Source: Candidatus Fermentibacterota bacterium (GTDB lineage Bacteria > Fermentibacterota > Fermentibacteria > Fermentibacterales > JCC-6). Taken from it: a stretch of DNA of 7,174 nucleotides. Positions 1-6,177 of this stretch are shown here, piece after piece. Location of the stretch: the NCBI GenBank assembly GCA_030607835.1, contig JAUWJE010000094.1, positions 1 through 7,174 of the forward strand. Direction: 5' to 3'. The position numbers and the translations under genes are program-made. Every line of letters begins with the position of its first letter. Within the stretch, counting starts at the first letter, position 1. Under the pieces are notes generated by a model that did not search any database, was not told the origin of the DNA, and saw nothing but the letters and a program-made list of their open reading frames with translations.

Positions 1-1
1 G

Positions 2-475
2 GAATGGGGAAAAGCCCCTTCAACTCGATGGCTGTTACCCATGTTAATATTCGGTCTCATTACCCTTTTGTCTTTTTCTGCGTGGTTGTACTACAGAAGA
101 AAGAATAAGCGATTAAGAACAGAAGATATTACTATTGTAGAGAAGATATTGCTCTCTCCTCTGGATGAAGTGAAGGCTCTGCTCGATTCACCGGCATTCG
201 CAAACGGGAACTGGATAGAGTATTACAAGAATGTGGACAAATTACTCAGGGACACTGTCTTATTCCGCTTCAGAATATCCAATCGTGCGCTCACCTGGAA
301 CCAGATTATCAGACTCACCCGTGCGGAAGAGGATGGTGGGAAGTTTGCTGATGATTCCAATGAACTTATAGGAGAGATCTCCCTTCAGAGATACGCGTCA
401 TGGGGTGGTTCAAGAGACAGAGCGGAGAGATACACATCGATGCTGACTTCCATCAGAAGGGAGTGGCACCTTTGA
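2..475 (+). CDS. Membrane-anchored Bat-operon protein with DUF4381/BatD-like cytoplasmic tail, 5' partial
   Basis: The frame is open from the window edge, so the true start lies upstream; the first internal ATG (41) sits inside the membrane segment and is unlikely to be the start. Numbering from base 2 gives 157 residues. Residues about 10-30 form one hydrophobic helix (LLPMLIFGLITLLSFSAW) followed by a basic stop-transfer stretch (YYRRKNKRLR), so the rest is cytoplasmic. The tail has the pattern of DUF4381 and BatD C-termini: an EYYKNVDKLLRDT helix (about 73-84), then RFRISNRALTWNQIIRL, then a closing helix with QRYASWGGSRDRAERY. This resembles the usual 'yy..l..iLr.yl..rf.i.a...T..Ei' layout. 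It overlaps the next gene by one base (TGATG), so it belongs to the same operon. In known operons a protein of this type sits between the DUF58 gene and batA. The function is unknown; a role in assembling the membrane VWA complex is inference. The family call is by eye and moderate. Confidence 0.7.
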   Translation, partial: EWGKAPSTRWLLPMLIFGLITLLSFSAWLYYRRKNKRLRTEDITIVEKILLSPLDEVKALLDSPAFANGNWIEYYKNVDKLLRDTVLFRFRISNRALTWNQIIRLTRAEEDGGKFADDSNELIGEISLQRYASWGGSRDRAERYTSMLTSIRREWHL

Positions 476-1413
476 TGAATTTCCAGTTTCTGCCGGCTTT
501 ATTGGGGTTTCCACTGGTTCTGATTACCCTGCAGTTATTTTCCAGAAAGAAAAAGATCCGCTCTCAGACATACACCGGTCCTTTTTCCTTTCCGTTCGTT
601 AACAGCATTTCGGGCAATAGAATAGCCACCCTTCTGCAATGGGGCGGGTTCGCGCTCCTGTTCATCGCTCTTGCACGACCCCAACACGGTTATGAAAGGC
701 TTCCGGAAGCTGGTGAGGGAGTGGATATCATTATAACTCTTGATGTTTCCGGAAGCATGACTCAAAGCGATTACTATCCAAGCAGACTGGCTGCTGCAAA
801 AAAAGCAGCTCTGACATTCATTAATGGAAGACCAAACGACAGAATAGGATTAGTGATCTACGCGGAACAGCCGAGAGCAATCTGTCCGCCAACATTTGAT
901 CATTCAACTCTTGAAAGATTCATTCAGAATGCTTCAATCGGCACTCTTCAGGATGGAACTGCCATCGGAGCAGGTCTTGCTGTAGCGGCAAGAGGGTTTG
1001 ACTATTCTCAGACAGAGAGGAGAGTGATAATCCTCATTTCAGACAGAGAAGACACTTCGTCTCAGGTTGATCCAATTACTGTTGCGCAGGCTGTCAATAC
1101 CATTCACGGCGACAGCCTGAGAGTGTATACCGTCGCCATCGGTACTTCTTCTACTGAAGAAGGGCTTGGAGTCGACAGGGGAACTCTCTCGGAGATCGCC
1201 AGACTGAATGGAGGAAGACTATTCAATGTTGAATCACCGCAGGAACTTGATGAGGTCTACTGTGCTATTGATTCGCTTGAAGCTTCTACTCTTCCTCCCG
1301 AAGGTCTTTTTGTATACAGAGACTCTTACATGCAATTCCTTGTGTGGGGACTGATACTTCTTGCGGTTTCAAGTGTTCTAAAATGGCGCGTTTTCAAAGT
1401 TGTAGGTGACTGA
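475..1413 (+). CDS. batA: BatA-like membrane VWA-domain protein
   Basis: A 312-residue protein close to the usual BatA length. I chose ATG 475 because it overlaps the previous stop as TGATG, has AGAAGGGAG at 455-463, and starts a proper N-terminal membrane segment (residues about 5-22, followed by RKKK). An in-frame ATG at 400 would add 25 polar residues before that segment and lie deep in the upstream gene. A second helix spans about 52-68 and ends in ARPQ, a BatA/BatB signature. The VWA domain covers about 83-265. Its metal site (MIDAS) is visible as DVSGSM (D90, S92, S94), T162 in DGTAIG and D190 in ISDRED. A third helix lies at about 286-303, followed by a basic tail. This topology places the VWA domain on the extracytoplasmic side. 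BatA is thought to bind partners through Mg2+ in a complex with BatB. The third MIDAS motif is normally TDGEN/TDGED; here the Gly is Arg. Confidence 0.88.
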   Translation: MNFQFLPALLGFPLVLITLQLFSRKKKIRSQTYTGPFSFPFVNSISGNRIATLLQWGGFALLFIALARPQHGYERLPEAGEGVDIIITLDVSGSMTQSDYYPSRLAAAKKAALTFINGRPNDRIGLVIYAEQPRAICPPTFDHSTLERFIQNASIGTLQDGTAIGAGLAVAARGFDYSQTERRVIILISDREDTSSQVDPITVAQAVNTIHGDSLRVYTVAIGTSSTEEGLGVDRGTLSEIARLNGGRLFNVESPQELDEVYCAIDSLEASTLPPEGLFVYRDSYMQFLVWGLILLAVSSVLKWRVFKVVGD

Positions 1414-2399
1414 TGGGATTCCAGCGCCCGTTTCTACTTCTTCTGATTCTTCTGGCTCCACTGTACTGGTGGTTGAGGATAAAGTGGTCCAATTCTGAAA
1501 TGAGACTGTTAAGAGTTTTTGTCAGACCGGTCCTCTGGGACAGAGTCAGAATTCACCCTCCGCCGGATCGAACATTCTCACTTTTCCTCTGGGTGACTGG
1601 TTTGGTTTTTTCGATAGTAGCGTTGAGTGGTCCAACCTGGGGGCGATCATCAGCCATAACATCAACAGGAGGGAAGAACCTTGTAATAGCCCTGGATATA
1701 TCACAATCAATGTCATCACTCGATGAGGCTCCATCCAGGATTGTCAGGGCAAATGCTGAGATAAGAAGGCTGATCGAAGAACTTGATGATGTTCGGATAG
1801 CACTCGTGATATTCTCCGGTAGCTCCAGACTTGCCTCTCCCTTAACCCTGGACAGGGAATTCCTTCTGAGCAGACTTCCTGATAACACATGGAGCAACTC
1901 TGATATTGCACGCGGAACGCAGCTCGGAAACCTGGTGGACATAATGGTATCCGCGCTGCCCGAAATGGATCTTGAAACTCGTCTTGGAATAATATTCACT
2001 GATGGAGGGTTTCATGATTTCGCGACTGCAAGCGCTATAGAAACCGCCACAGCAAACAATATGCGTTTAATAACTCTGGGAGTTGGAGGACCTGTTGAAA
2101 TGACGATACCTCTTGAAAATGGGGGTGTTCTACTTGATGCGTCAGGAGATACAGTGAGAACAGTTCTCGAAGAAGAATCTCTCAGGGAGCTTGCCCTTGA
2201 AACAGGGGGGATCTATCTCCCGCTATCTCAGACAGATGATCTGGCTCCCATTGTTCAGGTTTTTCTCGAACACATTTCCGATGAAAACAGTGAGCGTGCA
2301 TCAGGTGGTTCCACTTCGACCAGAAGATATCAGTATTTCCTTGCAGCTGCTCTGATACTCTTCTCTCTCGCGACTATTCTTGAGAGGAGGGGAAAATGA
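1413..2399 (+). CDS. batB: BatB-like membrane VWA-domain protein
   Basis: A 328-residue second VWA protein, the paralogous partner of BatA. ATG 1413 overlaps the batA stop as TGATG, with AGGTG at 1404-1408 as ribosome-binding site, so translation is probably coupled. Residues 6-21 form the first membrane helix (FLLLLILLAPLYWWLR). A second helix at about 55-72 ends in LSGPTWG, the BatB counterpart of BatA's LARPQ. The VWA domain (about 88-285) keeps a full MIDAS: D95, S97 and S99 in DISQSM, T169 in ARGTQLG, and D197 in IIFTDGG. A last helix covers about 306-323 and ends with ERRGK. The stretch 229-260 (IPLENGGVLLDASGD, then TVRTVLEEESLREL) matches the segment seen in many BatB proteins, where a strand pair precedes the final VWA helix (ETGGIY). 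It probably sits in the same membrane complex as BatA; this role is known only by association in the family. Confidence 0.88.
   Translation: MGFQRPFLLLLILLAPLYWWLRIKWSNSEMRLLRVFVRPVLWDRVRIHPPPDRTFSLFLWVTGLVFSIVALSGPTWGRSSAITSTGGKNLVIALDISQSMSSLDEAPSRIVRANAEIRRLIEELDDVRIALVIFSGSSRLASPLTLDREFLLSRLPDNTWSNSDIARGTQLGNLVDIMVSALPEMDLETRLGIIFTDGGFHDFATASAIETATANNMRLITLGVGGPVEMTIPLENGGVLLDASGDTVRTVLEEESLRELALETGGIYLPLSQTDDLAPIVQVFLEHISDENSERASGGSTSTRRYQYFLAAALILFSLATILERRGK
2385..2392 (+). promoter_or_regulatory. Strong Shine-Dalgarno sequence of batC
   Basis: AGGAGGGG lies at the end of batB, with the core AGGAGG ending 5 bases before ATG 2396. It is the strongest ribosome-binding site inside the Bat cluster and supports this start, together with the 4-base ATGA overlap of the batB stop and the batC start. 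Confidence 0.75.
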
Positions 2400-3085
2400 T
2401 CCTCCTTCTCATGGTACTTCAGCTCCAGAGCGGCTTTGCACCTTCTTTCCTCGCGGAGATCGCGGCAAATTACTTCCTTGATGAACAATATTCGAATGCT
2501 ATTGGGGCCTGGACGGAACTTTTTTCACGGATGCCGGAAAGAGGAAGAATACTCTACAATCTTGCTTCATCTCAATTCATGATAGATTCTCTCTCATCTG
2601 CCGATTCACTTCTTTCCTATGATATTACTGATGTACGAGAGGATACTCTCATGCTTGCGAGGGATCTTAATTCGATCGCACTTGCCATTCAGGAAGATGA
2701 TTATGCCGTTGTAGAGTCATCAGTGAACTCTCTTCGAATTGCTGTAGCCGATGGTTTCTCTCTGCACTGCGAAAAGACCGGACTGGAAGCAGGACTGAAC
2801 TGGCTTGATAATCATGAACCCCCTGAAGACCAGCAGGATCAGAACGAAGATCAGCAGGATCAGAACGAAGATCAACAGGACCAGGATGAAGATCAACAGG
2901 ATCAGGATGAAGATCAGCAGGATCAGGATGAAGAACAGCAGAATGAGCAGCAACCTCCACCGCATATCAGTGAAATGACACCTGAACAGGCACAGGCCAT
3001 TCTGGATCTCGTGGAGGACAGCAGCCAGGCGGAGGATTCCATCGGAACAAAGAAAATGGGTTATCCAGCGGGACCAATATTGTAA
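2396..3085 (+). CDS. batC: BatC-like exported TPR protein with Gln/Asp-rich repeat
   Basis: A 229-residue protein. The start is fixed by an ATGA overlap with batB and a strong AGGAGG. Residues 1-13 (MILLLMVLQLQSG) form a short hydrophobic leader without a basic residue, so export is likely but cleavage is uncertain. Residues about 17-76 resemble tetratricopeptide repeats (LAEIAANYFLDEQYSNAIGAW, then ILYNLASSQFMIDSLSSAD), including the YNLA motif typical of BatC. Residues 145-179 are five DQQDQ(N/D)E heptads, with a degenerate sixth to 186. A conserved-looking helix follows (MTPEQAQAILDLVED, 195-208), matching the 'eqAe.lL.al' motif at the end of BatC proteins. The last residues (KKMGYPAGPIL) are not recognisable family sequence and lie where the reading frame of batD begins. 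BatC is considered a protein-interaction partner of the BatA/BatB VWA proteins. A C-terminal frameshift cannot be excluded. Confidence 0.82.
   Translation: MILLLMVLQLQSGFAPSFLAEIAANYFLDEQYSNAIGAWTELFSRMPERGRILYNLASSQFMIDSLSSADSLLSYDITDVREDTLMLARDLNSIALAIQEDDYAVVESSVNSLRIAVADGFSLHCEKTGLEAGLNWLDNHEPPEDQQDQNEDQQDQNEDQQDQDEDQQDQDEDQQDQDEEQQNEQQPPPHISEMTPEQAQAILDLVEDSSQAEDSIGTKKMGYPAGPIL
2828..2953 (+). repeat. 21-bp tandem repeat in batC (5 units plus a degenerate sixth)
   Basis: Five in-frame 21-bp units run from 2828 to 2932, each coding for DQQDQ(N/D)E; a diverged sixth (EQQNEQQ) ends at 2953. The first two units carry Asn at position 6 and the last three Asp. Units differ mainly by synonymous or single-base changes (CAG/CAA, GAT/GAC, AAC/GAT), so they look like slippage products that have begun to drift. 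The unit length keeps frame, so copy-number change would only lengthen or shorten an acidic, Gln-rich linker. Confidence 0.95.
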
Positions 3086-4638
3086 TTCTACTCTGTTTTC
3101 TGTCTCTAATCAGCTTACCCCCGGATATTGAAGTCTCTTTTCCGGATTCTGTTCGAGCTGGTGATTCCTTCTCTGTTGATATCACACTCACAGGGATGGA
3201 TATCAGATCTGTTGAATGCACACCACTGTGTTCAGGGGGACTGAGATTTATGGGCAGTAATACGATGCATTCATTCTCCAGTATAAGCACATCAGCAGGA
3301 CGGTCTATAAACTCTGAAACCCTTCTGTCGATGAAATTTATGGCGATTGCAGAAGGAATTCACACCATTGGACCATTCCGAATAACCTCTAACCGTACAT
3401 TAATCTGTGAAATCCCTGCTGATTCGATAACTGTAACCGGCGAGACTCCTTATAGAGGAACCACGTCGATCAACACCGAATCTGAAATACTGGCTTGGAT
3501 CGAAATCGAGATTGATACTACAGGTCGAGTATATCCAGGACAGACTTTCCAGATTGATTACTATATCTATAAAACTCAAAGGAACGCTGAGATCGTTGAC
3601 CTCTCTCTTGATGCGGCCGAATATGCATCTTCCAGTCTTATTGAGGACTCAAGTGAACTCAGATGGGTCAGATGCAAGAACGGTCATTTCAAGACATGGC
3701 TTGCTGCAATGGAAATAACTCCTGCTTTTGCCTGCAGCCTTGAACTGCCTGTCCTCAGGGGTAGGATCGGCATCCCAGGCGGATTCTACAGAAGATCCCT
3801 CGAACACCAGATATCCTCAGAAGGTTCATGGATCGCAGTATTTCCATTTCCTGAAGAAGGACAACCCGCTAATTTCACCGGAATAACCGAAGAAATCTTC
3901 TTCAGTCTGGATGAAACCCTTAGTTGTTACAGCCAGGCTGGAGAGAAGTGTATTCAGCTTTCTGCAGCAGGCCCGGGAGCCTCACAGCTCGAGTCTGTAC
4001 CTTATCTTACAGTCTCAGGTCCTGCTACAGTACTGACCGGACCGTTGCTCCGAGAACCCGACGGGGGAGAGGTAACATGTCGGATTCTTGTTGAACCGGA
4101 TGATAGCGGAATTGTTATGGTAGGGCCGGATAGCCTTGCATGGTTCGACACCGACTCAATAATCTATCATCAAGCATTTATTCCGCCCTGTACGCTTTCA
4201 GTACATGCTCCGCATCAAACAGCCATTATAGAAGTAGATTTCAACGAGGGAAATAGAAATATCTCTTTTTTACTGATTCTTTCCTCGGTGCTGCTTGTAA
4301 CTGCGATAGTATTCATTATGATGAAGACCAGATTCGGCCGTAACCGTTTTATTCCGGAGATCAATGATGCTCAAGATCCGGAAGAACTCCTCACCGCGCT
4401 GGAGTATGAATTCTCCAAACTCCTGACTGGTTCTCCATGCTACATGGGTTCTGAAGAGCTTGATGAAGCGCTTGATGCCAGAGATACTGACAATCTCCTG
4501 AAAGGCAGGCTTCTTCGTCAGTGGAAAGATATAGAACTAATGCTCTCAGGAAGAAAGATATCCGCGGAGCAGCTGGAACGCCTTAAGCATACGTGCATTG
4601 AACTCATACAGGAGCTGTCCGCCGATCTGAATCGCTGA
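3085..4638 (+). CDS. batD: BatD-like exported protein with C-terminal membrane anchor (start uncertain)
   Basis: The first ATG in frame is 3196, but the frame is open back to 2986 and codes for a hydrophobic leader (ILLCFLSLIS) and the sequence PPDIEVSFPDSVRAGDSFSV, the kind of first strand pair seen at the BatD N-terminus. ATG 3196 has AGGG directly against it, too close to serve well, and would remove the signal peptide. No ATG, GTG or TTG exists in frame between 2986 and 3196. I set the start at ATT 3085, which overlaps the batC stop as TAATT, mirroring the TGATG junctions upstream; ATT 3079 is the alternative. From 3085 the protein has 517 residues: leader 1-14, beta-rich extracytoplasmic region to about 390, one membrane helix at about 393-413 (ISFLLILSSVLLVTAIVFIMM), and a helical cytoplasmic tail of about 100 residues (RNRFIPEINDAQDPEELLTA onward). 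This layout matches BatD ('oxygen tolerance' family), slightly shorter than typical. The coding call is firm; the start is not. Confidence 0.8.
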   Translation: MLLCFLSLISLPPDIEVSFPDSVRAGDSFSVDITLTGMDIRSVECTPLCSGGLRFMGSNTMHSFSSISTSAGRSINSETLLSMKFMAIAEGIHTIGPFRITSNRTLICEIPADSITVTGETPYRGTTSINTESEILAWIEIEIDTTGRVYPGQTFQIDYYIYKTQRNAEIVDLSLDAAEYASSSLIEDSSELRWVRCKNGHFKTWLAAMEITPAFACSLELPVLRGRIGIPGGFYRRSLEHQISSEGSWIAVFPFPEEGQPANFTGITEEIFFSLDETLSCYSQAGEKCIQLSAAGPGASQLESVPYLTVSGPATVLTGPLLREPDGGEVTCRILVEPDDSGIVMVGPDSLAWFDTDSIIYHQAFIPPCTLSVHAPHQTAIIEVDFNEGNRNISFLLILSSVLLVTAIVFIMMKTRFGRNRFIPEINDAQDPEELLTALEYEFSKLLTGSPCYMGSEELDEALDARDTDNLLKGRLLRQWKDIELMLSGRKISAEQLERLKHTCIELIQELSADLNR

Positions 4639-4713
4639 TGGGGGTGTTCCGGTAATTCTTCATGCCTATATTTCAATATTGAACGTTATTAATAACATCC
4701 GGGAGTTTGAAGA
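4639..4713. other. 75-bp intergenic spacer between batD and the symporter gene
   Basis: The only sizeable gap in the window. It contains the two palindromes at 4672-4696 and the symporter's Shine-Dalgarno GGGAG at 4701-4705. A TATATT at 4667-4672 could be a -10 box, but no good -35 stands 16-18 bases upstream (TGTTCC at 4645-4650 is the nearest, weak). I see no GC-rich hairpin with a T-run, so no intrinsic terminator for the Bat operon is supported. Confidence 0.5.
4672..4696. promoter_or_regulatory. Two adjacent perfect 12-bp palindromes, possible operator
   Basis: TTCAATATTGAA (4672-4683) and GTTATTAATAAC (4685-4696) are each exactly self-complementary and are separated by one C. They share an AT-rich core but are different sequences, with centres 13 bases apart. 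They lie 18 bases before the symporter start and next to a possible TATATT -10 box. Dyads of this size are typical of sites for dimeric regulators. AT-rich perfect palindromes can also arise by chance, so the operator reading is inference. Confidence 0.4.
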
Positions 4714-6156
4714 ATGCTTGCTAATTACCTTGCTGTAAGCGCGTATGCTGTTCTTATTATGATAATTGGCCTGTTGGGAATGCGGAAAACCCGTTCTTAC
4801 AACGATTTCCTTCTTGGCGGTGGCAAAGTTGGGCCGTGGATGACTGCGTTTTCTTACGGCACCGCGTACTTTTCAGCTGTACTCTTCATCGGCTTTGCAG
4901 GCAAACTTGGCTGGGGGTTCGGTCTCTCCGCTCTCTGGATAGCCCTTGGCAACACATTAATAGGTGTACTTGGCGTCTGGCTACTTCTTGGCCACAGGAT
5001 AAAGACGGAAACCCATTCACTCGGCGTCAAAACAATGCCTGAATATCTTGAAGCAAGATTCAACAGCCCATTTCTAAAAGGTTTCACTGCTATCGCCATT
5101 TTCGTATTCTTCATTCCTTACACAGCTGCGGTCTTTATGGGGTTGAGTTACCTTTTCGAATCCACATTTCAGCTTCCATACATATGGATACTGCTTTTCA
5201 TGGGGTTGTTTACGGGCATTTACCTGATCATGGGCGGATACAAATCCATGGCGATGATAGATGTCATTTTCGGAATCGTTATGACAATTGGTGTTCTTGT
5301 TCTTTTCTATTTTACACTGGAGAAGGGGGGAGGATTACCGAACATAATCTCAAGTCTCAAGGCGATTGAACCGAAACTGGTTAGTTCTGTAGGACCACCA
5401 GGTATTATTCCACTTCTCTCTCTCGTATTCCTGACCAGTGTTGCACCGTTCGCGATGCCTCAGCTCGTTCAGAAATTCTACGCTATTCGTGACCGGAGAT
5501 CTGTCAGAATAGGTACTATCGCTTCTACTGTTTTCGCTCTTCTTGTAACAGGGATAGCCTATTTTACAGGAGCGTTGACCCGGATATTCCTGTCTCCTGC
5601 CACCACTCCAGATGCTTTTGGAGAAGGAGGAACACCCATTTTTGACGCTCTCATGCCGGAACTGCTGACAACAGTAATTCCCGCAGCTCTTTCGGTCATA
5701 ATTCTGCTCCTTGTTCTTTCGGCATCAATGTCCACACTTGCTGCTCTTGTTCTGATATCCAGTTCAACTGTGACCAAGGATTTCTATCATGGTTTCATAA
5801 ATAAGAGTGCATCAGACAAAACTCTTACGAAACTTGGCAGACTGAGCAGCGGATTCTTTATTATTCTGACAATGATTCTGGCCTGGCTGAAACCCGCTGT
5901 AATAGTAACCATATTGTCAATATCTTGGGGCGCAATAGCTTCGGTGTTCCTTGGACCATTTATATGGGGACTATTCTCAAAGAGACTTGGGAAAGCCGGA
6001 GCAATAACCGCATCAATCATGGGGCTTTCCGTATGCCTGATCCTCTTCATTTTATGGGGAGCTTCGAAGGTTCCTCAGGCTGCATCCACAGGCATGCTTG
6101 TATCACTGATTGTTCCAGCTCTGTTTGTTGGTTTTCGCAGATTCAGATCAACATGA
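4714..6156 (+). CDS. Sodium:solute symporter (SSS/SLC5-like family), substrate unknown
   Basis: A 480-residue protein of the length usual for the SSS family (TC 2.A.21), with about 13 hydrophobic helices and an N-terminus (NYLAVSAYAVLIMIIGLLGM) starting directly with a membrane segment. Start ATG 4714 has GGGAG 8 bases upstream. Family features seen: the YNDFLLGGGKVGPW loop (30-42) leading into helix 2, the TMPEYLEARF loop (107-116), the GGYKSMAMIDVIFG signature (174-187; family pattern GGxxAVxxTDxxQ), and LSASMSTLAAL (335-345), which carries the small and hydroxyl residues (S336, S340, T341) matching the Na2-site helix of PutP/vSGLT-type carriers. The Asp found in helix 2 of PutP is absent (FSYGTAYFSA), so it is probably not a proline carrier of PutP type. 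It should import an organic solute with Na+ across the inner membrane. The sensor gene follows after 21 bp, suggesting joint expression and possibly signalling linked to transport. Substrate cannot be read from the sequence. Confidence 0.88.
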   Translation: MLANYLAVSAYAVLIMIIGLLGMRKTRSYNDFLLGGGKVGPWMTAFSYGTAYFSAVLFIGFAGKLGWGFGLSALWIALGNTLIGVLGVWLLLGHRIKTETHSLGVKTMPEYLEARFNSPFLKGFTAIAIFVFFIPYTAAVFMGLSYLFESTFQLPYIWILLFMGLFTGIYLIMGGYKSMAMIDVIFGIVMTIGVLVLFYFTLEKGGGLPNIISSLKAIEPKLVSSVGPPGIIPLLSLVFLTSVAPFAMPQLVQKFYAIRDRRSVRIGTIASTVFALLVTGIAYFTGALTRIFLSPATTPDAFGEGGTPIFDALMPELLTTVIPAALSVIILLLVLSASMSTLAALVLISSSTVTKDFYHGFINKSASDKTLTKLGRLSSGFFIILTMILAWLKPAVIVTILSISWGAIASVFLGPFIWGLFSKRLGKAGAITASIMGLSVCLILFILWGASKVPQAASTGMLVSLIVPALFVGFRRFRST

Positions 6157-6162
6157 GATTTT

Positions 6163-6170
6163 AAGGAGGA
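6163..6170 (+). promoter_or_regulatory. Near-perfect Shine-Dalgarno sequence of the PAS sensor gene
   Basis: AAGGAGGA ends 7 bases before ATG 6178. It is the best ribosome-binding site in the window. It fixes the start of a gene that is open to the window edge, and shows that the sensor is translated independently of, rather than fused to, the symporter. Confidence 0.85.
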
Positions 6171-6177
6171 TTGTATC

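Noticed and set aside
400..474. Longer batA reading from ATG 400
   Set aside because: It would add 25 polar residues before the N-terminal membrane helix and overlap the upstream gene by 76 bases. ATG 475 has a better-placed ribosome-binding site and the coupled TGATG junction.
1145..1162. Hairpin CTTCTTC-TACT-GAAGAAG inside batA
   Set aside because: A 7-bp stem with no T-run, in the middle of a coding region (TSSTEEG codons). It looks like a by-product of codon use.
1553..1999. 148-residue minus-strand open frame opposite batB
   Set aside because: It is Ser/Arg-rich shadow coding over a clear VWA gene, with no recognisable domain and no expression signals.
2720..2965. Minus-strand open frame coding for a Leu/Ile/Phe-rich, membrane-like peptide
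   Set aside because: It is the antisense image of the Gln/Asp heptad repeat of batC (GAT and CAG read backwards as Ile and Leu). No ribosome-binding site or family resemblance supports it.
4639..4713. Intrinsic terminator after batD
   Set aside because: The only dyads are AT-rich palindromes without a GC stem or trailing T-run, so termination is not supported.
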